Shown here piece by piece: positions 11,331 to 26,804 of a DNA stretch of 64,000 nt. The notes under the pieces were generated by a model, which searched no databases, had not been told where the DNA came from, and worked only from the letters and a program-made list of their open reading frames with translations. The first letter of the stretch is position 1, and each line of letters opens with the position of its first letter. The stretch is from the NCBI GenBank assembly GCA_051294375.1, contig CM119266.1, positions 1,431,554-1,495,553 on the forward strand, given 5' to 3'. A program made the position numbers and the translations under genes. This stretch comes from Paraspadella gotoi (taxonomy: Eukaryota; Chaetognatha).

Positions 11331-11417
11331 AACCCCCTACAGTTTTTCTCTCGTTTTAAGTCGGCGATTTATTATTCTTCGCCTCCCGTCATGAGGACCA
11401 CATCCATTTCTCTTTCC

Positions 11418-11419
<2 letters not shown>

Positions 11420-11514
<95 letters not shown>
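11420..11514. repeat. (TTTC)n tetranucleotide array
   Basis: About 24 uninterrupted TTTC units in copy A. The equivalents at 35876-35945 (inverted) and 37640-37715 are shorter and interrupted. Confidence 0.95.
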
Positions 11515-12176
11515 TTTTATAATTATTTCCTCTTTCTCGGTATCTTACTCACTTTCCATCTTTCTTTCTTTTACACTTTTTCTCTGACGTATAATTTCCA
11601 TTCTCTGATTTTCTCTCCGATTCGCACAAAATTTACTCATTTTTCTTCATTCGCGCAAATGAACTTTTCCCTCCAACTTTTTTTCTTATTCTTTTTTTAC
11701 TTAAGTTTTGCGGACGAAAATGTTTCCATTGCAGTCGGATTTGGAGAATTAGGGTGATACTTAGGTTTCACAAATTAAATAAAATTATCGTAACCTTAAC
11801 TTCACAAAATGTTTATTTCACATAACATAAGTAAAGCCCTCAATAAATAAATAAATAAATAATCCCGATATAATGGGGTGTTTTTCTGCAAATGTTTCGG
11901 CAGTAGTTTTTGCAAGAATTCTGGAAAGAATTTCCACGAGAGATTCTGGTACAATTTCAACGAGTTACTGCTTGTTAATGCAAGAGGTTTTGCAGGTTCG
12001 TTTCGAGTGTTCACCTGAGTTTTGCACTCAAGACCTCAAAGGGAAAGTGGTTCGATTTTGGTCGAGTTTTCTTTCTCAACGGGATGAGCAAAAAAGGTGG
12101 AATTAAAGGCTGAGAGTTGAAGTCTGATGGGATTTGCACGCAGAGTGAATTGGACGAGGGAGGTAGAAGGAAAAGT

Positions 12177-12516
<340 letters not shown>

Positions 12517-13209
12517 GGGTTTTTAAGTCTTTAAGTAAGTCAGAATTGGAAGCGGAATTCTGGCAGATTGACTCAGTTCCGTCGAACTCTGAGGAAACTA
12601 GAAACGAAGTTCTGCATACGGAGTTTTTTTCGACAGTAGACTTCAGTCTTAAAAAAAGATATTTATTAAATAATAAGCTCAAAATTTAAATCTTTAAAAA
12701 TATTTAGCGAATTTAAGCATATTTGGCAGAATTTGTTTTATCCATCATTAACAAAATTTTGCTCAAATGTGTTACTTATGATGGATTCATTAAAATCCCT
12801 TAAGATCATGAGTCAGAGGAAGCAAAGGCGTTCACAAAGAGACCTCGAAACAACGCCGATCGCTGATTGGTTAAAAATCAGGAGACTCTCATTGGACGAA
12901 TTTAATGCAAAAGAATGCAGTTTTTAATTCTTACCGATATGACAGTTACAATATGAGTCACCATTAGCATATTTATGAATATTTGAGCGAGATGGGAGGT
13001 AATTTTGTATTCTGGAAACAGAAACTTGTAACACAAGGTTAATAAACTCACTACCCGAAGTTTCCAATGAGACATCATACATACATCATTCTTTTTAGAA
13101 AGACATTTATTGAAAAGCCTAATATCTAAAAATCGAGTCATTCTTGGGCATAAATCGTAGCTTATTGACGGAGTCTTAAGTTAACCAGCGCCATTTAGTT
13201 TTCATTAAC

Positions 13210-13350
13210 TAGAACGGTGTTGTGGCGAAGTGACTTTATTTTCACGCGTATTTCCCTTTGATCACATGATATGACAATACATGACGTGACATGACATGAG
13301 TAAAAAACTTTATGACATGCATTGCATCGAATCCTTTCCTTCCGTACAGT
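13210..13350. repeat. Dispersed repeat family of about 140 bp
   Basis: The motif order is AGTGACTTTATTTTCA, a run of GACATGACATGA-type units, then ACATGC(A/G)CTGCATC and a pyrimidine tract ending (A/T)AGTTTTA. It occurs here, at about 33850-33980 (inverted) and at 39610-39745. A diverged form is at 29625-29765, 53305-53445 and 56375-56515. Because the diverged form lies in unrelated flanks, this is an interspersed element rather than just part of the block duplication. Confidence 0.7.
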
Positions 13351-13904
13351 TTTAGGATTTCCCGAAGGCGAGTGCTCGCGGCGCAACTAAAAAACGAAAT
13401 TCGGATCAACGTTTCTCGTGCCTCGACTCTCCAGCGGTTTTCTCGCTCTGTGCCGAAGATCGAGATTAAGATCAGACGAGACTTTAGAATTGCTTGTTCG
13501 GTAAGCATTGCTTGTTCTCTTCCACTGAAGCGTGAAAACGAGAGAAGGCTGACTTGGGTTCTTGGGGTGGGGGAGGGCCGGGTGAGGTTTGTTTGTTTTT
13601 TTAAAAAAAGGAAAAAGGGATGGAAGTTAGGAGAATGCAGATTTTTACGGGTGATCGAAAAATCAGTGGGAGGGTCAATTCAACAGGAAATGATTTGTGA
13701 TTTGAAAGAAGGTGGGAGTTTCGACAAGGAATGTCATTTCAAAAAGACAAAACATACGATATAATAGGACAAAGCGTGATTTCAAAATGACAGATCGGGT
13801 GATAGGAAAGGAGGCACCGCGCCGAGGAAAAAAAAAACCCTTTAATCTTATTCGGTCCATCGATTTCCAGAGGGCGACGGCCGCTTCGACAGCGCGCTAA
13901 CGCC

Positions 13905-13955
13905 GCGACGCCGCCCCGACGCCGCCCCGACGCCGCCCCGACGCCGCCCCGACGG
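13905..13955. repeat. GACGCCGCCCC short tandem array
   Basis: Four to five units of GACGCCGCCCC. Inverted copies are at 33258-33305 and forward copies at 40290-40335, with one unit more or less between copies. Confidence 0.85.
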
Positions 13956-14077
13956 TCCTACGGGTCCCAAGGCTCTCTTTGGGTTGAGTGATGAGCGTTC
14001 GGGATCGAGTGATCTTTTCGGGTGATTAGTCTCCGCGCAGAATGATCGGCTCGGGTGATGCGATCTTTTTTTAGGAG

Positions 14078-16190
14078 AGGGGAGGAGTGGTTTTTCCCGT
14101 GAATAGAGAAGATGACGCAGACCCAGATTTACGTCACATCAATCACTGCCACGTTTTCCTCTTTATTTCCACCCAGGATGATCCCCATGAATTTAAGTCC
14201 CTATAACTCTTTCGATATTTGCAAAAAAACCCGAGTAAAAACCGCGATTTTTTTTAAACTCGAATTTACTTATTACTTTTGACGATTGAGGATAATCATC
14301 GCCATATTGCAAAAACTTAATCCGAACTTCCTAAAAAACACTGAATCTCCTATCCCTTCCGAACGGTAAGGCGAATTAGCGACGACTGCCGCGGATAAAA
14401 TTTAACTCAAGCTAAAACCTTGCGAACCGGCTGACTTAACCCACTTACACGACGCCGCAGGCTCATCTCTGACGGCATCCCTAGACGCAAGAACACCTCC
14501 CCGGTCGTCCGTCTCCTGTAGGCTTGGCCGCGCATCCAGAGATAAATCTCGATGGAAGTAAATTACACTCCGCATTCCCATCTCACCTCGGCCCGTTCTA
14601 CACACGTATCGTCGATCCTCCCCGACGACGCTGTGCCCACAGAGGAAGTCCACCCTGCTCACCGTTGAAAGACACGCATATGCGACTGATGCGCCGAGGG
14701 AAATATCGCGTGAAAAGTCGCGAAAACTCACGGCTGAGCTGCACGTTGTCGAATCGATACGAGTAAGGTTGGATAAAAGAATTTCCGCGGATTCGACGAC
14801 CCCAAAGGCGATTGGATCGGTCGACGGTCCGTCATCGTTTGTAGAAAGGGAATTTACATAACACGGGTGATAGGAGAGCTGGTTCAATATATTTTTAGAT
14901 AGTAGTCGGGGATCAGAGAGTCAGGAGGAGAGGAAGATACTTGTATGTAGAGAGAGAGCGCAGTGGGAGAGACAGGCGTCCGTACCGAGAACACGGAGAG
15001 TCGAGAGGCAGGGGTACAATGCACTCCGATATCACAGGATGGGTCAGCGTGTCAACGCAGAATAGAAATATGACAGAATTTAAATCACTTGTATTTGGGC
15101 TAGGGGAGTGTAGAAACTCAGAGGCGCGAGAATAAAATATTTTAAAAACGAGGACTAAGCTGCAGTTATCAATCACTTTTAAAGCAGGGTATAGTTAAAA
15201 AGACCAAAAATGCTCACTGTATACCAAATGAATAGAAGCGAATTACGGTCGTCGCTCGAGAGATTTAAGCAGAAACGTATACAAAGGATTTGAATAAGTA
15301 CGGGTTATTTTTTTACAGCACGGCGCTGGGCGAAACTGATGGCTGCACCGGGATATGTTTTTGATATCATGGCTTTATACTCAGTGAGTGTCGGAGTGAC
15401 TAACAGCAAGTCACGTTTAGTCTTTAGTTCCCACTGAGGTCAGCCGTGTTTATTTACGGTATGCGGGCGAGCGTAGGATCTAAGATTTATTATTCCCGGG
15501 GCAATCTAGATGTTCAGATTGGAATGAATAGTGACTATTGAGAAAAATCCGTATACCTTTGTATCAGGTGACGGCTTCAAATTCGTGCTAATGGAGGATT
15601 CGGATGATGAATTGTATTTGTATACGCATAAGCTGCTCAGCATCTCCTATTTGAAACAAAGGGACATTTTTCGAGCGTCAAGATAATGAAGTCGAGTTCC
15701 ACGCAAGTTGAAAGCAGGAGAGTGGGCTTTGAGAGACGCAAAGTTTTTCGACGATCTCGGGCCAAAAACGTTGACACACTATTTTTCGCATGTGCAAGGG
15801 AGTAGGTCTCGATACGCCGAAAGTTGATCAAGTGGCAGTAAGTCTCGACCAATAACAAAGGAGAGTGTCTCGGCAGAAGGACTAGCCTTGATTTTATGGA
15901 GTACGGAGGCGGAAACACCGTGGGACTTGATCCCTAAAGTGATAAGGAGGCTGACAGGCGACCTAACATTATCGTTTATGGTGAGGGAAAGGCTTCCTTT
16001 TCATCTCTTTCTGCACGCACGCCCTGATGGAACACTTGTTCCGTGCCCTCCGACGACACGTCCACTCTCTTTGGGGGGCGCGACGCGGCGGGACGTTCTC
16101 GGCGGGGGGGCGGGGACCGCTTTTGTGACATTCTTCTACAAATCTGTCGACGCACAGTGCTTGTATACATATATTCTGTAATATTTAGGA
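14078..16190. mobile_element. Copy-specific insertion of about 2.1 kb, unidentified
   Basis: Copies B and C run straight from the sequence at 14070 into GA repeats and then into the region matching 16190 onward, so this stretch is absent from both. It looks richer in G and C than its surroundings and lacks microsatellites. It has a 161-codon minus frame at 14887-14402. On the plus strand, near 15530-15690, there is a frame with NPYTFVSGDGFKFV, loosely like the entry of hAT-type transposase domains. That likeness is weak. No clear terminal repeats or target-site duplication was found, partly because both ends are in simple sequence. It could be a transposon remnant, a haplotype-specific insertion or a misjoined contig. 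Confidence 0.4.
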
Positions 16191-16199
16191 TGATAACTA

Positions 16200-17350
<1,151 letters not shown>

Positions 17351-17374
17351 TTAAATTTAGTTATAATGAGTAGT

Positions 17375-17640
17375 AAATAGATAAGAGAGATTGGGGAGAT
17401 AAATAGATTAAAGAGATTGGGAAGATTAAATAGATTAAGAGAATTGGGGAGATTAAATATGATAGAGAGATTGGGGAGATTAAATAGATTAGAGAGATTG
17501 GGGAGATTAAATAGATAGAGAGATTGGGGAGATTAGAAAAGGGAGAAAATTTAGAAAAAAGAAAGAATAGAAAATAATAGAATATAATAGAATAGAATAG
17601 AATAGATAGAATTAGAATAGAATAGAGAGAAAAGAGAACA
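17375..17640. repeat. GATTGGGGAGATTAAATA minisatellite and AATAG array
   Basis: Units of about 25 bp (AGAGATTGGGGAGATTAAAT plus AGATT) repeat about six times, then an (AATAG)n array follows. Other copies are at 30385-30617, 41315-41570 and, inverted, about 32020-32275. Unit number and AATAG length vary between copies. Confidence 0.92.
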
Positions 17641-19527
17641 AAGTCACCCAAACAAAAAAATAGTAAGTTAAGCCAAGATAAGTTGATGACAGATCCCATA
17701 AAGATACAAAGCCTCCCCTTTATTTTTTTAGCTAACGCTGACAAAGCTGTCTTGTCACTGCGTTTGATCTTGTTCGGCTTGAGGTTTTCGACATCGATAA
17801 AGTTTTTTCTTGAAGAAGTAAAATGTCGCGGGACGTCGATTTATTTTCACTCCCAGTTTCCCGACCACCAAGTTTCACGAAGTTTCTAACAATTCTTTTT
17901 TTTGCCGTGAATTTAAATTATATTTGACTCGAAAATGCGAAATATTTAACACAAAATTTACGAATATATACGACACCACCAACGAAATGGAACTCTAGAC
18001 GAAATGGTCAGACTCATGGTTTACCCTGATGATCTAAAAAAAGACTACCAATCGCTTCGCAAGTCCGTCCATTGGTCAATTCCATCGATGATCATTTCGC
18101 TTATTCGCACTTTCCATTTTTTTCTCTTGCCCCCCCCCTCTTTCTTTCTCTCCCCCCGTTCCCCCTTTCTACTCTCAATTACATCCCTCTTTCACCGCCC
18201 CCCTCTTTCTTTCTCTCCCCATTTCCCCTTTCTACTCTCAATTACATCCCTCTTTCCCCCCACGCCCTTCACTCCCTTCTCCACTCACCGGCCCTCAGTG
18301 ACTTTCAACAAAAGGTCGACCCCCGTTTCTCTTTTTCTCTATTTTGTTTTCTAAATTCCGCTTTGCGGATCTGAAGAGAAAAAGGGAGATTGAAAGGAAT
18401 TGATTGTAGGGCCAACCAATAAGCTAATAAGCCGATTGAATGATTGCGTCAAAATGTAATTGATGGTTGAACTCAGCAAAGGCCAAAAGGGATACAAATT
18501 GAATCACACAGCTAAGTGCTCGTCAAGCAGAAGGATTAAAAATATCGGACATTGTCTGCAAAAACTAGAAAAATAAATATAAATTTTGTGAAAATACTAA
18601 AAAAATTAAATATTGCAAAAGTTGACAGTGTAAAGTCCTGACGACGGTATGATCTCGGTCGGTCAGGCGGGCCCGTCTGCTACTGCGTCGGCCTGCGGAG
18701 AGAAGCTGCATGTAAACTAAAGCATATTAACATCTTATACTTAAAATATAAATAGTCATCATTTAACATTTTCACTGGATTGGGAGCCACTCAATGCTTT
18801 TCGCCTTCTATTGCGTTTTCATTGTGAATATTGTGATTATTATTTTTAGTCTGATATAGATGTTGCAGTTGTTCGCCGGCAAGATCAGGCTGCGAACATC
18901 TTATATGCTTTGATTATTTTTATTTAATTAATTTACCAATTAATATTAATAAGACGCCAAGTGGATAGAAAACTATTTATAAGACATTTCAGGCGCCTAG
19001 CGATCCCGATCTTCAGTACGATTCTCTGCCGGACGTCTTCTCCCTCTCCGCTAGTCCGAGGAAGGGGTTCTTTTCAGCATAGTAACTATGGAAATTGTCA
19101 ATATCAATATCACCAGTGATGATTTGAATTCAAACCAACACCAAGAATTTGAATTCAATGTACATATGTCAATTTCAGTCAGTTGAAATGAGGATTTCAA
19201 AAGACGGGGGTAAGTTCTCAATATTTAAAGAAGCACGAAACGTAAGTGCTCAAGGAGGAACGGAGGTATAAGCATCGGTCCATGATGAGGAAACAAAGAG
19301 CGAGACCCTGCTGGAGCGGCGAGACTCTGGTGGAGCGGTAAGACTCTACTGAAGAGGGGGGGCCAACCGAACCCCCACCTGCTGGAGGAATCGCCGAACT
19401 TAGGCGACTTGAAGAGACCCGAAGGGACTTGATGTATTTGCATGCAATGCAACAGGAGCAGAAGGCGAGAATGCCAAGAAAACGCAATCGCGGTCCGAAA
19501 ACAAATCAAGGACGAGGAAAAGAAAAA

Positions 19528-19605
19528 GACGAGAGAGAGAGAGAGAGAGAGAGTAGAGAGAAGAGAGAAGAGAGAGGGAGAGACGAGAGAGGAGAAGGGG
19601 AGAAG

Positions 19606-19636
<31 letters not shown>

Positions 19637-20469
19637 GGAGTGCCAAAAGTGGGTATTTTCATCTTTGTTGTCTAATCTCTAAAGTAACGGTTTTTTTAAT
19701 GATCCCTTACGGGAACATTGATGTGATTTTAAGTCGTTCCTACGAGATTTTTGTTTATTGATGTCGCTATTGAGATCCTCAAAATGTCGACATTTCTGAT
19801 CGTCTTTGTGACATCTTTGTTCCCCTTGTTTCCGTGGCGTCATCCAACGTTGTTTTCGTTTGAAAAAAAGCAAATGGAAGAAGAGAGGCGTAATCTTTAG
19901 TTTGAATACGATTTTAATGGAAGAAAGAATCATTCGCGTTGGCATTGGCAACCACGACCGTAGAACGTCTCTAATGTTTTTTATTCGTAGTATTTATGGT
20001 TATCCTTTTAAGTAAATTTATTGTTACCATTAAGAATCATGGTATAATTAATTATATTTCATTTCTAAGGTGGGTTATAATTACTATTCTTTGTATTTTT
20101 CTTTTTGTACTCTATCTATTATTTGTTTCTTGAGTTTTTTGAATGCTGAAGAATGAAATATTAAATATATGTTGAATATGAAACTTTAACAAGATTCTCC
20201 TGTCAGCGAGAGCATCACACTCCGCGCAAATGGTTCGTATAATCGTCCTTCGTCCGAGCAGAGTTCTGACGCAGACTTGAGACACAGATGGTTTTTAACC
20301 GGACGTCGCACTTCAACGGATAGATCCCTCCGCTTAATGGATCTTTTCTATCAAAACTTACGCAGATTTCCAAATCAACTGTCTAGGAAGCGTTATTTCT
20401 CCTCTCTCTCTCTCTCTCTCACTCTCTCTCTCCTCTCTCTCTCTTCTCTCTCTCTCTCTCTCTTCTCTC

Positions 20470-20520
<51 letters not shown>

Positions 20521-21277
20521 CCAAAGGCGGCCAAAGCTTCCCCAACCTCCGAGATCCAAGAACCCACCAGAATGTTTGACGGAATAATAAAAGGGCGTGG
20601 CGGCATTTGCCAGTGAGTGCCATTCGGCCGGGAGTGAGTGGCACGTGGGTGAAATGATGAGTGCGTTGAAGATCGAAAGACGACGTTGACTCCATTCTCT
20701 ATCGTCGTTTCGAGTGGGAAGAAAAAAGCAATTACCCTTGTCAAAATGTTGGACGCTTCCTTGGTCGTCGTTCGTGTCGTCGTCGTCGCCGATAAACGCT
20801 GTAATTTTTACCTTTTTTTACTTTTTATTCGACATTGCATCGATCGTCGTCGTCGTCGTCGTCATTTATTTTCTATCTGTCTCCTTTTCTTTCTATTAAT
20901 CAAATGCCTCTACTTTTAATACTTTTTATTATAGTTAATATTTTTCGGTAAAATTACAAGAAAACACTTTTATTGCCTCTGACATTTCATATTTTGTCGT
21001 CGTCGATGTCATTTTCGTCTTCGCGATCGTATCTCTGCGTCTTTTTCATTGTCGGCGTCATTGACCTCCGTCGCTCGATCAGCATCTTCGTGTCATCATC
21101 GTCACTCTACCTTTGTCATTGTCAGTGTTCAGTGACATCGTCAATGGACATCTCACTCCATATTTAATTCGACTCTTTTCTCTTTTTTTTTTTTGCCATA
21201 ATTTGATTTCTCCGTCGCGAGACTAAATTTTTTTTCCCGCGAATCTCTGAGGGGCGAATTACTTTTCTCTCTCTACA

Positions 21278-21362
<85 letters not shown>

Positions 21363-21478
21363 TCCTCTCTTCTCTTTCTTTTTTTTTTCCCTCGTTTAGT
21401 TTTTTTTTTATCATATAATCGCGCAGAGAACATTCCGACGATAAATACTTATTAGTCGACTATCGAACGACGGGCCCA

Positions 21479-21546
<68 letters not shown>

Positions 21547-22204
21547 CTCTCTTAAAATTTGGCTCCCGTAAAAATCGCAGATATGTGAATTGGAATGTCA
21601 ACAAAACTTTTAATTATTTTATAGAGTGCACCGCAACTAATTAAAACAAAATTTATATAAACTGAGACAGATATTTTTGTAATGAATAGACAAATCTCAA
21701 AATTATCAACTTTGTATTCGTGAAAGAGAAGATTCTTATTATAAGTTATTAACAGTTTTTTTTTTTGATATATCATAACATAGACTCTCCAGATGGAAAA
21801 AACGACTTGCAGAGAAACAAAATACAAAAAAAGTTCTGTACGTAAAAGATTATATAAGACAACAGGCCAACAGCTGGAAAGTTGAAAAACAAGCTTTTTT
21901 TTTGTATACTTCATACTTTAATCATTATTACAACTAACGCGAAATGTTTAAACTTAAAACGTTCTGATTTCACGCTGGTATGGAAACATTATAGGAATTT
22001 TCTTACACTATTACTTACTTTCCCAACTCTCTTATATACCGACTTTCTCTGCTTAATCCGTCCCCAAACTGTCGCCTAAGTCGCCTGCATTCATTGTCAA
22101 CAGTTTCAAAAAGATCTCGCCGATTTATTTATCCGTAGGGGAGGAGAGAGAGAGCAGAGAGAGAGAGTAGAGAGAGGGAGAGAGAAGAGAGAGAAGAGAG
22201 AGAG

Positions 22205-22240
<36 letters not shown>
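19528..22240. repeat. Series of CT/GA microsatellites in copy D
   Basis: GA or CT tracts lie at about 19528-19632, 20402-20512, 21259-21361, 21483-21551 and 22144-22240. Between them is AT-rich DNA with short GTC runs. Tract lengths differ from the cleaner copy at 43398-46082. Confidence 0.9.
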
Positions 22241-22244
<4 letters not shown>

Positions 22245-24166
22245 GTGACGCCTTTACAAAATTTCTTCGGACTTTGCCTTCAAATCTCTTTCCCTTTTTT
22301 TTCTTCGCATAAGACGTTATAACCTTTTTTCCCTCTTTGATGAGTCTTTACCGAATCGAAACCTTAATTTCTCGGCCACAGTAAAGACTGCGAAAAGGAA
22401 GATGTTGCCGGAAAGCGAATCAGTCACTTTGCATGAAAAACGAAGAAATAAAATTATTCGTTGTTGAACGACTCCGGATCGACAAGAGACTAACTTACCG
22501 ACACTTTACATTACTTTTACCGACACTTTACTTACTTTACCGACACTTACATTACTTTACCGACATCGTCGTTGCCGACATCGCACACTCCACTTGCCAA
22601 GACATCTCAAACAATCTTGCCAATTTTACGCTATTTTTTTTTTAAAATCCATAATAGTCAATATTTAATCCATGATATTTTCTTATTTTCAACCGATTGG
22701 ATAATCCAATATAATAATCAAAGCAAAACAAGATATAAAAAAAAAATTGTTTTCAATAGTCGAACGAAAATATTAGTAAAGAAAATAAATTCATCAATAT
22801 CATTTTAATTTTTTTTTTTTGTTTGCAAAACTTATTTCTAACGCAGATATAGCTCTGTTCCTGAATCCGATCTCAAGTTTCCTTAAACTCAAAACTCGAT
22901 TTTCTTTCTTTTTTTTTGTCGTTTTATTTTCCTTATTTTAACCTTACCTTAATTTTTTCCAGAGGTTATTTTTTGCGGCAAATTTTCGCCGCAAAACTGG
23001 CTGTTCGTACTTGTAGCTTCTCTCTCCAGGGTTTTTGACTTTAAACATAATCATTGATATCAAATGAATTTATCTGTCAAAAGAGATTTCCCATTTTTAA
23101 ATCCATTATTATAACTATTTCTTTTTTCAGCTCTATTTTCAGTCCTAATCTGGTTCCCAACCCTTTTTTTTACTTTCCACTCATTCTTCTATTTTACCTC
23201 AACCACGCTAGTATTTAAATCTTCTTTTTTCTGTATTTCGCCTAAACTGATTTGGGATAAAAAAAAAAAACCAACCCAAATTTCCCGACTCACATTATTT
23301 TTTTTTTTTTTGACGAAAAAGCAACTTGTTCCCAGTGATTTTTTCACACCTGTTAGTATTACTACATATTTTTTTCTATAGCTTTTTTCTGTCGTTGGTT
23401 TTCTTGTTTTTCTACATCTCGTTAACAAATCGGCATCATAATCGCAGCAAATTCCTCGCCCCCACTTAAAAAAAAATTCCCTGAAATCGATTGGGATGAC
23501 ATTGGAAATTCTTGCCGTCCAACCGATGCTATTAGTTTTATTTGACTATATTGCCATTCCTTTGCTATTTTCAAATTAATATTATTGCTATTTGTCAATT
23601 TATGTTCATTATGGTTCCATGCGCCGATATCTCCCCTACCGATTTTAATGCGAATTGTAGTGATATTAGAATATTTGGGCCAGACGATTCGCGGACGAAT
23701 TTTTAGTTAAACTTCAGACAATACAATTTAAGCCGAAAATGTGCAAATCGGCACGTGACTAAATTTTTTAATCATCCACAACCGAGCCAATTTCAACGCT
23801 CAAATTACCGGGAATTTTTGGTTTTTTTTACTGACTTTATTCGAAAAAGAGCACATGTAGATTACACTTTGGTTGCTGTCATTTTAACGGCCGGCTCGGC
23901 CTCCGCTCGGATTCAGGCGTCAACTAATGTCATTAGTAATGTGTTGATCGATTTGGAATAAAATATCAACGGACATCGAAACTAAACACAACGAAAATAA
24001 AAACGAAATGAAAAAAAATCCGTTTAAATCGCAAAATATAATTTTTTTAAAAAAGAAAACTGCGCGCGCTTCATAATTTCGCGAAATGACGTGAATACCA
24101 CCGGTTTTAATAAAAAAAAATTAAGACAATCAAAATGATTTGGATTAAAAAATAAGTCAATAAAAA

Positions 24167-24770
24167 ATGGCTCGCTTCTACGACAGCAAAGACGATAGCA
24201 CTTCGGGAGAAAGTGGACCCAGTGAATCTTGTCAGGATAGACGGAGAAAAATCTTGGCAATGTGTCACGAAGAGAATCTTGATAAGGGCGAAAAAAAGAA
24301 TGACAAAGTGAGTGACAGAGATAAAGACGGGGAATGCGAAAACGACAATGTCAATTGAGATAGACAAAGACAATTCAGCCGAAAATGACAATGTCGACTG
24401 AAAGAAATGACGCGATCGAACCTCCAGAGAGGTCTCTCCCGGCAGCGTCGGCGAAAGTTTCTGAGGGCAGCCGTCGGCGAGAGCTACGTCGGCAATGTCG
24501 CCGACGGAAGCGTGGGCGGAGGCGTGGGCGGAAGCGTGGGCGGAAAGGGCGTGGAGAAGCCCAGAAGACGCCACAGCGACGAAGACAAGTGGATGGCGAA
24601 AATGAGGGAGAAGAGGCTGAGCCGAATCTCGACCTTTACGACTCTCCGAAGCATTTCTTTTCCACGACGTCTCTTGAATTCGATAGAGCGTTAGACAATT
24701 ATAAATTTGCATTAATTTAAATGGTTGTAGTAATATTTTGTAGAGAATATTAAGTATAAAGCCTCTTTAC

Positions 24771-24814
<44 letters not shown>

Positions 24815-26770
24815 CTCTCTCTCTCCTCTCTCTCTCTTCTCCTCTCTCTCTCTCTCTCTCTCTTTCTTCTCACATTTTTCATCTTTGATCGTGGTAATGA
24901 AATGAAATATTATTCATATCTGTAAAGTTTACATATTAGTTAAATTTTCAGTTTAAAAACATATTCAGATTTTACATACCTTCTGTATTATAAATTCTAT
25001 CCTAAGATATTCCTTTACTTAACCAGGAAACCGATATGGCACGGGTCAACATCGAGACGTCTTTTTTTCAACGTAAACCTCGGACTGACGAAGCCCCGCG
25101 GTCTAACGTTTCGCTAGATTCCGTCAGATGTCGAAGCACGTCGCGAATATTTTTCGAAAGATGGACAAATGAACAGAGTCAGTTTAAGAGTTTTCGGGAA
25201 AGCTCGTCGTCGCTCTCTCGGCATGACCGGTGTAAAGGAGCGGAGAGAGGGAAAGAGGGAGGTATGGAAGCGTAGGGCGAGAAATGCAAGAGACTTTGTA
25301 ACATAAAAGAACGTAAACGATGTTTACATTATTGAAAAGAAATAGAGAAGCAAAAAAGAAAAAAAAGGTAGGCCAGTTAGTAAGTATATAGTATATAAAA
25401 AAACAAATTTGTCATCAATCATTTTAATCATCAATAAATCAATCAATCAAATCAATCAATCAAATCAATTTTTTTTTCCGTACCGCAGCACCGCTTTACA
25501 TCTCATCGAAGCAAGCACCGTCTCCTGACTTCTCCCCCGCCTCATTCGCCCGCAGCGACGCCGCTGACGCCCGTCTTCAAGCGATCGACGCCGCAGCGAC
25601 AGCGTGTGCGGCGCTGCGCCCGCACGACGCTCCGCCACTGGGGGCGTTGGAGTCGCGGCATGAGGAAGTCACCGTTGACGAGACTTCTCGACGCCCAAGT
25701 TGGAGATTAATTCCAGCCGGGATTTTAATCATTCGCAAGATCAATCCAATTTATTCAATATTAATAGAATCATCTCAATCAATTAAAAGGAAAAATCAAT
25801 CCATCATTCAATCGTTAAATCTAATCAATCAACTAGATCAAACAGTTTATAATCCATGTCAAGCAAGTTTAGTAGCAATCGCCTAAATCAATCGTCAAAA
25901 TTAATCTACCAATGAATTAAATAAATTGAAAAATATATCAACCAATGAATGAATATATCAATCAATCATCAGTGTTTCAATCGCATCGTATCATTCAAAC
26001 CACTGATTTATCAATCAATTATAAGCCAATTCAATCGACTTCCCCAGGGTTTTTGACTGAGAATTCCGAATTTTCGTCTCTCTTTCTAATTCTAAAAAGT
26101 GGGGAAGAGAAAAGGAAATTCGTGGAGCGGAATTCAATCTGAAGACCTCGGCTGGCAGGAAGGGAAAGAACAAAGGACGGCGAACAACAAAGGAGGCAGG
26201 AAGAAACAAAGGGTGAGAATAAACAAACGGCGCAAAGAACAAACACGTGTGGAACAACGAATAGAAAAACGTCGCGAAGAACAAAAACGCAAAGAACAAA
26301 AAAGGCGAAGAACAAAAGAAGAAAAAATCAAAAACAGAACAACTTCACGAATATGAAGAAAAAAGTTTCGTGAAGATTTGCAGAAAAAGAGCAACAACAA
26401 CAACAATTAAGGTACGGAACGAACGATTACAAGAAAGGACAAAAGCAAAGATTAGAACAGGAAACGAATAATCGAGAATCAGAAGGAGCGAAAACAATCC
26501 TCTGAAAAAAGCGCATAGTGAGAACAAGGAGACTGAAAACATTAGCGAAATTGCGGAGAAGAAGAGAAACGATCGTATCGAGACGAACTTCTTCCAGCGA
26601 CTTTCAACCTAAGAAAATCATCAACGAACATTTTCATTCGTCGCAGAATTATTCGTCTCGCAGCGAGAGAATCCAACTCATTCTTCAACGAGCATCGGAA
26701 TCCTCCAAGTCTGAAGATGCTTCAGCCGTGACAGCAATTCAACCGAGACGAACAGTCCAACAGCTTCCGA

Positions 26771-26804
<34 letters not shown>

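Noticed and set aside
13312-13764. 150-codon plus frame and its minus-strand partner
   Set aside because: Broken in the copies at 33.5 and 39.7 kb, both strands equally open, and it overlaps the dispersed repeat; at most one exon (39740-39892) could be hidden here.
14402-14887. 161-codon minus frame in the copy-specific insertion
   Set aside because: No recognisable motif, and only one copy exists for comparison; kept only as part of the insertion entry.
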